Positions 1 through 9,898 of a DNA stretch of 14,298 bases are shown here, piece after piece; the stretch's first letter is position 1; the number at the start of each line of letters is the position of its first letter. The notes below the pieces were generated by a model. It ran no database searches, was not told where the DNA came from, and worked only from the letters and a program-made list of their open reading frames with translations. This DNA is from Chloroflexota bacterium (GTDB lineage Bacteria; Chloroflexota; Limnocylindria; Limnocylindrales; CSP1-4). A program made the position numbers and the translations under genes. The stretch spans positions 1 to 14,298 of the forward strand of contig JAGDMV010000021.1 of assembly GCA_017860675.1 (NCBI GenBank), written 5' to 3'.

Positions 1-341
1 GGCGGCCCGCACGAGGCGGCCGCTCGGCCCACCGTCCGTCTCGAACCCGCCGGCCGCGTGGTTCCACCGGACAGGCCTGTTGAGCTTGCGAGACGGCGGT
101 TCCCGCCGCGATGCAGAGCCGGTGAGGCGCGGGCACGCTCCGTCGGGAGTGCCAGTTCGCTCTCGAGAGGCTGCCGTCCGCCCCGTGCTCGCCCCGGCAT
201 GCTCCATGGGCTTGCGCGGGGGAGATCCCGGGCGCACCGGCCGCTGGCAGGCCTGGTGGGCTTACACGGGAGAAGCCGCGTCCGCGGACCGGCGGCAGTG
301 GCCGGCGGCGTCCGGCCCCGGGCCCGCCGCCGTCGCGGCCA
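1..341. other. Region with no assignable gene
   Basis: This stretch lies downstream of the M20 amidohydrolase, which stops at 342, and reaches the window edge. Plus-strand reading frames crossing it run on into the antisense of the amidohydrolase and look like GC-rich shadows. On the minus strand a frame is open from an ATG at 207 to base 1 (69 codons). It has no Shine-Dalgarno sequence and its translation, rich in Arg, Gly and Ala, resembles nothing I recognise. I looked for a tRNA because GGTTCGAGAC occurs on the minus strand near 35-50, but the flanking bases do not pair as a T stem. The only structure I support is a GC hairpin at 304-331. Confidence 0.5.
304..331 (-). terminator. GC-rich hairpin after the amidohydrolase gene
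   Basis: GGCGGCG (304-310) pairs perfectly with CGCCGCC (325-331). The 14-base interval between them is itself largely self-complementary (GGCCC 314-318 with GGGCC 320-324). It begins about 10 bases beyond the stop codon of the minus-strand M20 gene, where a terminator for the five-gene operon would be expected. No U-tract follows on the minus strand, so it is not a canonical intrinsic terminator. In DNA this GC-rich such stems also arise by chance. Confidence 0.3.
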
Positions 342-1520
342 TCACCGCTGCCGGCGGAGCTCGGCCCAGGCCCGCGCCACGAGCGCCGGGTCTGCCAGCA
401 GGTCGATCGCCGTCTCGGCCACGAGCGTCGCCGCCAGCAGCGTCGTCTCGTCACCCTTCGGCGAGGCCGCCGCGTCCCGGAAGGCCGTCGAATGGCCCGG
501 CGTGGGCTCGTCGGCGATCGCCAGGTCAGGGTGGATCGTGGGCACGACCCAGGAGACGTTGCCCATGTCGGTCGAGCCGGCGAACGGGTCAGGCCCCTGT
601 TCGACCACCCCGTGCGCCGTGGCGTTGGCGACCCAGAGCGCAGCCAGGGTGGGGTTCGTGTTCATCGTCATCGACCCACCCGAGAAGATCACCTCGACGC
701 CGCAGTCGGCGGCCATGGCGGCCGCCTCGGCCAGGGCGCGGAAGCGCTCCCGCATCACCGCGTAGTGGGCCTGGTCGGCGCTGCGGATCATGAACCAGGC
801 CCGGGTCCGGTCGGGGATGATGTTGGCCGCCGTGCCCCCCTCCTGGATGATCCCGTGGACCCGGGCGTGGGGCGGCAGCTGCTGGCGCCACAGCCCGACC
901 GACACGAACAGGGCGATCATCGCGTCGAGCGCATTCCTGCCCTTCCATGGGTCGGACGAGGCGTGCGCCTGCAGGCCGGTGAAGACGACCTCGACGTCCT
1001 CCGACGCGAGGGCATCCCCGTCCACGTGGCTGCGGTCACAGGGGTGGTACAGCAGGGCGGCATCCAGGCCGTCGAAGGCGCCCTCGCGGATCATGATGCC
1101 CTTGCCGCTGCCGCGCTCCTCGGCCGGGGTACCGAGGAAGACGATCTCGCCGGCGAACGCGTCGCGGACCGCGGCCAGGGCGATCGCCGCCCCCACGCCG
1201 GACGCCGCCATCGTGTTGTGACCGCAGCCATGGCCGAGGCCGGGCAGCGCGTCGTACTCGGCCAGCACCCCGATCCGCGGACCGTCGGCGCCCAGCCCGC
1301 CGGCGAGCCTGCCGCGGACGGCGGTCGGCAGGCTGCCCACGCCGAGCTCGACCGCGTAACCGTGTCGCCCGAGGGCCTCGGCGACCCAGCCCGCGGCCAG
1401 GCGCTCCTCGAAGGCCGGCTCCGGGTTGGCGTGGATCCGGTGCGACAGCTCCAGGATCTCGGCCCGATGGTCGGTCACGGCGGCGGCGGCCCGGGACTTG
1501 AGCGAGGCGGCGTCGGGCAT
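342..1520 (-). CDS. M20 family metallopeptidase/amidohydrolase (AbgB/PM20D2-like)
   Basis: A 392-residue zinc-dependent amidohydrolase, probably cytosolic, that would cleave an amide bond in an acyl-amino acid or dipeptide-like substrate. The metal-site signature LGHGCGHN covers about residues 95-102 (H97, C99, H101), after a conserved AEYDALPG (about 87-94). The catalytic glutamate pair is in TPAEERGSGK (E134/E135). A later STDMGNVSW and a C-terminal GHSTAF histidine complete the site. The Cys in HGCGHN and the TDMGNVS block are typical of the p-aminobenzoyl-glutamate hydrolase subunit B / PM20D2 branch rather than of DapE or ArgE. The length is normal. The ATG at 1520 is supported by GGAGGA (1528-1533 on the minus strand), 7 bases upstream. 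It is the last gene of the minus-strand operon, 37 bases after the small membrane-protein gene. The substrate cannot be read from the sequence. Confidence 0.9.
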   Translation of the reverse strand: MPDAASLKSRAAAAVTDHRAEILELSHRIHANPEPAFEERLAAGWVAEALGRHGYAVELGVGSLPTAVRGRLAGGLGADGPRIGVLAEYDALPGLGHGCGHNTMAASGVGAAIALAAVRDAFAGEIVFLGTPAEERGSGKGIMIREGAFDGLDAALLYHPCDRSHVDGDALASEDVEVVFTGLQAHASSDPWKGRNALDAMIALFVSVGLWRQQLPPHARVHGIIQEGGTAANIIPDRTRAWFMIRSADQAHYAVMRERFRALAEAAAMAADCGVEVIFSGGSMTMNTNPTLAALWVANATAHGVVEQGPDPFAGSTDMGNVSWVVPTIHPDLAIADEPTPGHSTAFRDAAASPKGDETTLLAATLVAETAIDLLADPALVARAWAELRRQR

Positions 1521-1557
1521 CAGCGGATCCTCCGGCGGGCGGGCGGGCCGCCCCGGC

Positions 1558-1944
1558 TCAGCGTTCGACGGACAGGGTCAGCTCGAGGAAGGCGACGAGG
1601 ACGATGACGAAGGCGGCGATGGGCAGCGAGAAGGCGCCCTGCACCCGAAGCGCGACGAGGAAGGCGACGACCAGCCCGACCCACAGGCCACGCCTGCCGG
1701 CCCTGACCCAGTCACCGCGATAGGCGATGCGTCGGTGGCGGGCGAACACGGCGAGCCAGAAGAGGGGCACCGTCGTCAGGCCGATCGCCAGGCCCATCAG
1801 CCCCGCCCCGACCAGGCCGGCGACCGGGTCGACGCGCGGGTCGCGGGTGGTGACGACGATCCCGACCAGCACCCAGGAGACCGCGGCCGCGGCGAAGATC
1901 GCCAGGTTGCCCAGCCGGTCGCGTGCCTCCACGTCGGGGAGCAT
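1558..1944 (-). CDS. Small four-helix integral membrane protein, unknown function
   Basis: A 128-residue hydrophobic protein that I do not recognise. Four probable membrane helices lie at about residues 13-31, 41-66, 86-101 and 104-124. Short charged loops separate them: DPRVD before the second helix, and ARHRRIAYRGDWVRAGRR (about 68-85) between the second and third. By the positive-inside rule this loop should be cytoplasmic. The chosen start is the ATG at 1944, 29 bases after the HAD gene stop, with no clear Shine-Dalgarno sequence. An in-frame GTG at 1983, overlapping the last codons of the HAD gene, would add 13 residues and would fit the coupled style of this operon. The much longer open frame extending further upstream is antisense-like shadow within the HAD gene. 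Its position between the HAD and M20 genes gives no functional hint. Confidence 0.75.
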   Translation of the reverse strand: MLPDVEARDRLGNLAIFAAAAVSWVLVGIVVTTRDPRVDPVAGLVGAGLMGLAIGLTTVPLFWLAVFARHRRIAYRGDWVRAGRRGLWVGLVVAFLVALRVQGAFSLPIAAFVIVLVAFLELTLSVER

Positions 1945-1973
1945 AGCGCGGGCAGAAGGGCTTGCCCCGTCGC

Positions 1974-2845
1974 TCAGCGGCACCCCAGCAGCGCCAGGGC
2001 CGGCTCGAGATCGAGCAGCCGGTCGAGCACCAGGTCGGGCTTCACCGCGCCGACAGGGCTGAGCTCCGGGAGCGGCGAGTCCGGGGGCCGCGAGCGGACC
2101 AGAGCGGCCCGCCAACCGGCGGCCTGGGCCCCTTCCACGTCGGCCGCCGGGTCGTCCCCGACGTGCAGGATCGAGGCGGGCGCGAACGCGCCGTCCTGAA
2201 CGCCGGCAGGGCCGGGGTCGACTGCCGCCGCCAGGGCCTCCTCGGCCGCCCGGAAGATCCCCGGGTGGGGCTTGATCACCCCGACCCGCTGCGACACGAC
2301 CACGGCGGCGAGGTGCGGCGCCCAGCCCGCCCGCTCCACGTAGCGGTCGATCGTCGACGCCAGCGGCCAGTTCGAGAGAACCGCCAGGACGTGGCGCCGT
2401 GCCAGCCGGGCCAGGAGCGGGCTGACGGCAGGATCGGGCGGCAGCCTGGCCACGAAGACGTCGGAGTACACGCCGACGGCCCAGTCGATCTCGGCGGGAT
2501 CGGAGCGGGCGGCGGCCACCGCGTCGTCCCACGGCAGCGCGTCGGGCGGTGGCTCCATGCCCCGCAGGCGGGCAAGGATGCGGACCATGCGAACATCCAG
2601 GTCGAGCTCGCGGAAGGCCGGCACGTCCTCGCGCAGCTGGCGGGCACGTTCCTCGTCCCAAGCGGCCAGGAAGCCAGCCCGGTCGACCGCCAGTCGATCG
2701 GCCACAGCGCTCGCCAGCGTCTCGACGACGCCGCCGAGGGCCGCCCGCGTGACCGGCACCAGGGTGTTGCCGAAGTCGAAGGTGATCGCCCGGAGGAGGT
2801 CCGGCGAGGCGGGCCGGGTCCCGCCGCCGGTTCGCCAGCCCTCGT

Positions 2846-2849
<4 letters not shown>
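1974..2849 (-). CDS. HAD-superfamily hydrolase (subfamily IA-like)
   Basis: A 291-residue haloacid dehalogenase-like hydrolase, soluble, probably acting on a small phosphorylated metabolite. Motif I is ITFDFGNTL, with the nucleophile Asp about residue 25 of the chosen protein. Motif II is VLSNWP (Ser), motif III is the Lys in GVIKPHPGIF, and motif IV is ILHVGDDPAADVEGA, which also carries the usual HAD-IA spacing. The cap is the helical insertion between motifs I and II. Unusually, the second Asp of the DxDxT motif is Gly (D-F-G-N-T). In phosphatases that Asp is the general acid/base. I chose GTG at 2849 because it forms a GTGA overlap with the helicase stop (2846-2848), the same arrangement as at the head of the operon. 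ATG at 2870 or 2906 would add 7 or 19 residues with no conserved content. The substrate is unknown. Confidence 0.85.
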
Positions 2850-6027
<3,178 letters not shown>

Positions 6028-6031
<4 letters not shown>

Positions 6032-6546
6032 CGCTGGGCGGGGCCGGCGGCGCGGGCGAGCGCCAGCCGGAGGGCCTCGTCCTCCTCGGCCGAACCCTGG
6101 CCGTCGATCGCGCCGGAGACCACGGCCTTCCCATACAGGCGGGTCTGGTTGCGGGCGTGGAGGCTGGTCAGGATCGCGCCGTTCCCGCCGGGATCCACGG
6201 CGGCAAGGACGAAGCTCTGGTTGCCGCCGGTGTCGTCATACGGGTTGAAGCGGACCAGGGCGACACCCTGGACCGTCCGCGCCTGGGTGGCCTCGAGCAC
6301 GGAGGCCCGCCGCTCGAGATCGTCCTGGCGGTGGGACACGGCGTAGACCTTGTCGAGGTGGGCCTCCAGCACGCCGGCGAGGTCCCGCCCGTCGGCGCCG
6401 CGGGTGAGGGCCTCCACTCGCCGGCGGAGCCCGGTCACCTGCCGGGCGAGGACCAGGACGACGACGAGCAGGACAAGCGCGGCCGCGGCGGCCAGCAGCG
6501 CCAGCGGGCCTGCAGGGTCGTCGAAGATGGCGGACACGTCGGGCAC
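6028..6546 (-). CDS. DUF4446 family membrane-anchored protein
   Basis: A 172-residue protein with one N-terminal membrane helix (about residues 14-34), then a probable coiled-coil stretch (VTGLRRRVEALTRG to VSHRQDDLERRASVLEA, about 37-86). The conserved domain follows: GVALVRFNPYDDTGGNQSF, LAAVDPGGNGAILTSLHAR and RLYGKAV, about 93-143. That block is characteristic of DUF4446, a family common in Firmicutes and other Gram-positive-like bacteria whose function is unknown. The GTG start at 6546 has GGAGGA (6551-6556 on the minus strand), 4 bases upstream. It is the first gene of the operon and overlaps the helicase-nuclease start by GTGA, so the two are probably co-translated. Topology suggests that the conserved domain faces the cytoplasm, but this is uncertain. 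The family call rests on the remembered RFNP..DTGG.QSF signature. Confidence 0.85.
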
Positions 6547-6570
6547 GGGTTCCTCCGGGGGTACCGGCCG

Positions 6571-6579
6571 AGTCTAGCA
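6571..6579 (-). promoter_or_regulatory. Extended -10 promoter element of the minus-strand operon
   Basis: Read on the minus strand, bases 6579-6571 are TGCTAGACT: a TGn extension followed by a -10-like TAGACT. It lies 24 bases upstream of the GTG at 6546. That leaves a leader of about 18 bases carrying the GGAGGA ribosome site. No good -35 hexamer is visible, which fits an extended -10 promoter. The identical 9-mer occurs on the plus strand at 6734-6742, in front of the divergent gene. Confidence 0.5.
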
Positions 6580-6733
6580 GGGGCCGTCTGGCGCAGACTT
6601 CCTTCGCGGGCCGGGGGCCGACGCTCCCGCACCGCGCCGCACCGGCTCGGCTGAACCGCGCGGCGTGGAGCGCACCGTGCGGCCGGACCGCCGTCGCTGC
6701 CGGGATCCTGCGGAGGCCTGCCACTCTCCCCGG

Positions 6734-6742
6734 TGCTAGACT
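6734..6742 (+). promoter_or_regulatory. Extended -10 promoter element of the divergent plus-strand gene
   Basis: TGCTAGACT lies 67 bases before the ATG at 6810 and is identical to the minus-strand element at 6579-6571. The leader it implies is about 60 bases and contains two Shine-Dalgarno-like sites, GAGGAGG at 6753-6759 and GGAGG at 6794-6798. No convincing -35 hexamer is seen. Confidence 0.45.
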
Positions 6743-6809
6743 CCCGCACGGCGAGGAGGCGATTTGCTCCGGCGCCATTCCTCGAGCGTCAACGGAGGCT
6801 CCGTCCAGC

Positions 6810-7232
6810 ATGGCAAAGCGCCAGCGCGGCCCGCGACCCGGCCAGCGTTCACCGTCGCGCCACGGCGCTGCTCGTCCGCCGGCACGGCCTGTGCCGGCCC
6901 GGCCGGCCACTCCCACGACGCCCGCTCGGCCCGCCGCCGGGCTGACCGACGAGGAGCTCGCCAGGGCGGAGGAGCTGGAAGCGGCGATCATGGCCGAGGA
7001 GCGTGAGGCCGCGACAGGACGCGAGCGCCGGGGCCGGCGTCGGGGCACCGAGGACGACGTGGCCCCGCGCAGCCGATCCGCTCTGTCCGGCTCGCTCGCG
7101 GCGGTGGCGGCCGACGAATACCGCTACGTGTCGCGCGACCTGCGGCGGATCGCGATCGTCTTCTCGGCGTTGTTCGCCATCCTCCTCGTGATCTTCGCCC
7201 TCCACGTGGCGGGAATCGTCGGCAACTTCTGA
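6810..7232 (+). CDS. Small protein with basic disordered N-terminus and one C-terminal membrane helix
   Basis: A 140-residue protein with no family I can name. Residues 1-45 are rich in Arg, Pro and Ala and probably disordered. Residues about 45-68 form an acidic helix (LTDEELARAEELEAAIMAEE). A second basic stretch follows at about 70-90. The end is EYRYVSRDLRRIAIVF (about 103-118), leading into a hydrophobic helix that runs to about residue 136. This is a tail-anchored layout, with the charged N-terminal part cytoplasmic. The ATG has GGAGG (6794-6798) 11 bases upstream, slightly long. An alternative frame starting at TTG 6764 behind a better GAGGAGG ends at 7006, but its product looks like shadow. 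RarA follows 43 bases downstream. Similar short proteins ending in EYxYVxRDLRRI plus a helix seem familiar to me from Chloroflexota genomes, but this is recollection. Confidence 0.75.
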   Translation: MAKRQRGPRPGQRSPSRHGAARPPARPVPARPATPTTPARPAAGLTDEELARAEELEAAIMAEEREAATGRERRGRRRGTEDDVAPRSRSALSGSLAAVAADEYRYVSRDLRRIAIVFSALFAILLVIFALHVAGIVGNF

Positions 7233-7263
7233 GCCTCTCCGGGCAGCGCCCAGCGCCCGCGCG

Positions 7264-7269
7264 TACCAT
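7264..7269 (+). promoter_or_regulatory. Possible leaderless -10 element for rarA
   Basis: TACCAT stands out in GC-rich surroundings and ends 6 bases before the GTG at 7276. There is no Shine-Dalgarno sequence between it and the start. A -10 hexamer at this distance would put the transcription start at or next to the GTG, giving a leaderless mRNA as is common in high-GC lineages. Read-through from the preceding gene is equally possible. Confidence 0.3.
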
Positions 7270-7275
7270 CGGGCG

Positions 7276-8655
7276 GTGAGCGCACGTCGTCCGCCCGCGA
7301 CCGGCCGCCGCGCCGGCGGGCGAGCCCCCGAACCCCTCTTCAGCCCGCCGGCCGAGCTCGTCCCGCTGGCCGCTCGGATGCGCCCCCGGTCGCTCGACGA
7401 GGTGGTCGGCCAGGCTCACCTGCTGGGGTCGGGCGCCCCGCTGCGGCGCCTGGTCGAGGGGGGCCGCCTGCCCTCGATGGTGTTCTGGGGACCGCCGGGG
7501 TCGGGCAAGACGACGATCGGACGGCTGCTGGCCGAGGCCGTGGGAGCGCGGTTCTCGCAGCTCAACACGACGACTGACGGCGTCGCTTCGCTGCGCGAGA
7601 CTGTGGCCGCCGCCCGCGACGCTGCCGAGCTGGCCGGCGAGACCACGGTCGTCCTGCTCGACGAGCTGCATCGCTACAGCAAGGCGCAGCAGGACGCCCT
7701 GCTGCCGCATGTGGAGGCGGGCACCATCGTGCTCGTCGGGGCGACCACCGAGCCGCCTTTCGCCGGCGGGATCACGCCGCCGCTGCTGTCGCGGCTGCGA
7801 GTCTTCCGCCTCGAGCCGCTCGGCGGTTCCGAGCTGGCCGAGATCGCCGACCGCGCCCTGGCCGACCCGGAGCGCGGGCTCGGCGGCCGGTTCGCGCTGG
7901 ACGAGGTCGCCCGGCGGCAGCTGCTCGGCTACGCCTCGGGTGACGCCCGGCGCCTGCTCGGCATCCTCGAGACGGCCACCACCCTGGCCGAGCGGCGCGC
8001 GGCCGAGGCATCGGACGGGCCACCGCCAGGGCCGCTGGCCGTCGGCGCGGCCGACGTGCAGCGGGCCGCGCAGTCGGCGACGCTCGACTACGACCGTTCC
8101 GGGGTCATCAGCGCGTTCATCAAGAGCATCCGCGGCAGCGATCCGGACGCCGCCCTGTACTGGCTGGCGACCGCGCTCGAGGCGGGCGAGGACCCCCGCT
8201 ATCTCGCCCGGCGGCTGGTGATCAGCGCCTCGGAGGACGTCGGCAATGCCGAGCCGCAGGGCCTGCCGCTGGCGGTCGCGGCGCTCGGGGCGGTCGAGCG
8301 GGTCGGGGCCGAGACGAACGACGAGGGACTGTACGCACTTGCCCAGGCGACGGCCTTTCTGGCGGCCGCGGCCAAGTCGCCGGCAGCCGGTCGCGCCTTC
8401 TTCGCCGCCCGCGAGGTCGTCCGGGCGGATGGAACCCGGCCCGTGCCGTCCCACCTCCGGCCGGTCGCCCGCACCTACCGCAACCCCCACGACGACCCGT
8501 CGGCGATCGACCAGGAGTACCTGCCGCCGAGCCTCCGGGGACGCCGCTTCTACGAGCCCAGCGACAGGGGCGCCGAGGCGGCCATCCGCGACCGCCTGGC
8601 GCGACTCCGCGACCTGCCGGCCGAGGGTCACGACCCCGATCGCAGCGGCTCCTGA
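7276..8655 (+). CDS. rarA: Replication-associated recombination protein A (RarA/MgsA), AAA+ ATPase
   Basis: A 459-residue clamp-loader-like AAA+ ATPase (RarA/MgsA/WRNIP1 family), which acts as a tetramer at stalled replication forks and SSB-coated DNA. The AAA+ entry is RPRSLDEVVGQAHLL (about 37-50). Walker A GPPGSGKT is at 72-79, Walker B VLLDELHRYSKAQQD at about 126-140, with D129 and E130. The arginine-finger region LSRLRVF is at 171-177. The C-terminal oligomerisation domain is recognisable by FIKSIRGSDPDAALYWLA (about 281-298), LEAGEDPRYLARRLV and SASEDVGNA, then YLPPSLRGRRFYEP near the end. Length is typical. Two places differ from the usual family sequence: LNTTTDGV where LSAVTSGV is usual, and TTEPPFAGGITPP where TTENPSFEVNSA is usual. 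Otherwise it looks intact. The GTG start is chosen because it follows a possible leaderless promoter and the next Met (M35) lies inside the conserved region. Confidence 0.93.
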   Translation: MSARRPPATGRRAGGRAPEPLFSPPAELVPLAARMRPRSLDEVVGQAHLLGSGAPLRRLVEGGRLPSMVFWGPPGSGKTTIGRLLAEAVGARFSQLNTTTDGVASLRETVAAARDAAELAGETTVVLLDELHRYSKAQQDALLPHVEAGTIVLVGATTEPPFAGGITPPLLSRLRVFRLEPLGGSELAEIADRALADPERGLGGRFALDEVARRQLLGYASGDARRLLGILETATTLAERRAAEASDGPPPGPLAVGAADVQRAAQSATLDYDRSGVISAFIKSIRGSDPDAALYWLATALEAGEDPRYLARRLVISASEDVGNAEPQGLPLAVAALGAVERVGAETNDEGLYALAQATAFLAAAAKSPAAGRAFFAAREVVRADGTRPVPSHLRPVARTYRNPHDDPSAIDQEYLPPSLRGRRFYEPSDRGAEAAIRDRLARLRDLPAEGHDPDRSGS

Positions 8656-8688
8656 CAGCCGCTCCCCCCGGGACCGTGCCCGATGCCG

Positions 8689-8704
8689 CGGATGCGGGCA
8701 TCCG
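8689..8704. terminator. Hairpin between convergent genes
   Basis: CGGATG (8689-8694), a 4-base loop CGGG, and CATCCG (8699-8704) form a perfect 6-bp stem. GATGCC (8682-8687) can pair with GGCATC (8697-8702) as an alternative fold. It sits in the 79-base gap between the rarA stop and the stop of the convergent lipoprotein gene, where a bidirectional terminator would be expected. No T-tract follows on either strand, so function is uncertain. The sequence CGGATGCGGG recurs at 8742-8751. Confidence 0.35.
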
Positions 8705-8734
8705 CCCCGACGTGCCCGGCGCCGCGTCGCCCGC

Positions 8735-9898
8735 CTAGCGCCGGATGCGGGCCGCGCCGATGCCGAGGGTGGCCGGCTCCTCGGCGATCCATGACCCCGC
8801 GACCACGAACAGGTCGCCGGTCATCACCGCCTTGTCCACGTGGAGATAGCGCGGGGCCGGACCGTTGGTCGGGATCTCGGGCCAGTCGTAGCCCTCCGTC
8901 GAGAGGAGCACGGCCGAGCCGTCGAAGACGACGAACCCGGCGTCGCCGGCCGAGAAGACGCGCTGACCCCATTGGCCGAGCGGCCCGTCGGTCGGCAGGC
9001 GAAGCCAGTCCGTCCCGTCGCGGCTCCACCAGGCAGCCCCGAAGTGCGGGCACCATTCGGGGTCGCCCTCGCATGGCGGGTCATCGGTGCCGAGCGCGAT
9101 CAGTCCGGTGCCGGACGTCGTCAGGTCGCGGATCCCGACCGACTCGATGCCGGGCACCGGTTCCGCGCCGTCCATCGGCGCTGCCGTCCAGGCCCGCCCA
9201 TCTGCCGAGGTCCAGGCGCGGGCGCGGCGGGCGTCGCTCCCGACGGCGACCCAGCCGCCACTCACCGAGGCGATGTCGGCGATCGTCGCGCCGTCGAACG
9301 CCGGCGACGACACCGGCACCCATCGCACTGCGTCGACCGAGGAGAGGAGCTGCACCTGTCCGTCGCCGCCGTCGCCATCGCCGAGGGCGATGAAACCCGA
9401 CGGGCCGGCCACGACCCGGCGCAGCGACACCCCCGGCAGGGTCGCGATCCGCTCCCAGCTCCGACCGTCCGCCGATCGCAGCACGACGCTTGCGACACCG
9501 GGCCCGGACCCGTCTGCACCGGTGGCCACGAAGCCGTCGTCGGTCGCCGCGAGATCCTCGACTGCCACGCCTTCGAGGTCGGGGTCGTCGGCCCGCTGCC
9601 AGCCGCGTCCGTCCCTGGTCAGCAGGATGAGCCCGGTCGGCGAGTCGGCCCCCGTCGTCCCCCCGGCCACGACGAGGCCATCGCGAGCCGCCAGGGCCGA
9701 GATCCGTGCCTCCTGCCCGAACCCGGTCAGCCGGCCCGCCTCGGTCCAGTCCAGGCGCGCCCATGCCGGGCTGGTCGTCGGCAGCGGCGGCGGCGAGCTC
9801 ACGCCGGCCGTGCCGCGTGGGTTGGGCGAGCAGGCGCCCGCCATCACGACCACCAGGACCCCGACGATGACGGCCGCCCGCCGTCCGGCCCGCCGCAT
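8735..9898 (-). CDS. Lipoprotein with six Asp-box-like repeats (predicted beta-propeller)
   Basis: A 387-residue predicted exported protein. The N-terminus has Arg residues, then a hydrophobic stretch (VIVGVLVVVMAGAC, residues 10-23) ending in a lipobox-like AGAC, so C23 would be lipidated and anchored to the outer membrane face. A Pro/Ser/Thr-rich linker (about 24-46) follows. The rest carries six copies of a S-x-D/E-G-x-x-W-like turn, at about 94-100, 142-148, 187-193, 231-237, 292-298 and 333-339, spaced 41-61 residues. These resemble the Asp boxes of BNR/sialidase-type propellers, and each is preceded by a GGWVAVG/GFIALG-like strand. C276 and C283 in the insert between repeats 4 and 5 could form a disulfide. 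No catalytic sialidase residues are evident. The ATG at 9898 directly abuts the toxin gene's TAG (9899-9901), with no ribosome site of its own visible. The role is unknown. Confidence 0.85.
   Translation of the reverse strand: MRRAGRRAAVIVGVLVVVMAGACSPNPRGTAGVSSPPPLPTTSPAWARLDWTEAGRLTGFGQEARISALAARDGLVVAGGTTGADSPTGLILLTRDGRGWQRADDPDLEGVAVEDLAATDDGFVATGADGSGPGVASVVLRSADGRSWERIATLPGVSLRRVVAGPSGFIALGDGDGGDGQVQLLSSVDAVRWVPVSSPAFDGATIADIASVSGGWVAVGSDARRARAWTSADGRAWTAAPMDGAEPVPGIESVGIRDLTTSGTGLIALGTDDPPCEGDPEWCPHFGAAWWSRDGTDWLRLPTDGPLGQWGQRVFSAGDAGFVVFDGSAVLLSTEGYDWPEIPTNGPAPRYLHVDKAVMTGDLFVVAGSWIAEEPATLGIGAARIRR

Noticed and set aside
30..60. tRNA T-arm-like sequence GGTTCGAGAC on the minus strand
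   Set aside because: The five bases on either side of the loop do not pair, and no acceptor, D or anticodon arm can be built around it.
1..207. Partial minus-strand gene starting at ATG 207 and leaving the window
   Set aside because: The frame is open, but there is no ribosome site, the composition is unremarkable and nothing in the translation is recognisable. Another minus frame is equally open across the same bases.
6988..8631. Minus-strand open frame of 547 codons
   Set aside because: It is antisense to rarA, whose AAA+ motifs and C-terminal domain are unmistakable. The frame is a GC-content artefact.
8689..8751. Direct repeat CGGATGCGGG at 8689-8698 and 8742-8751
   Set aside because: Only two copies, one of them inside a coding region. 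It is compatible with chance in GC-rich DNA, with no sign of an array or attachment site.
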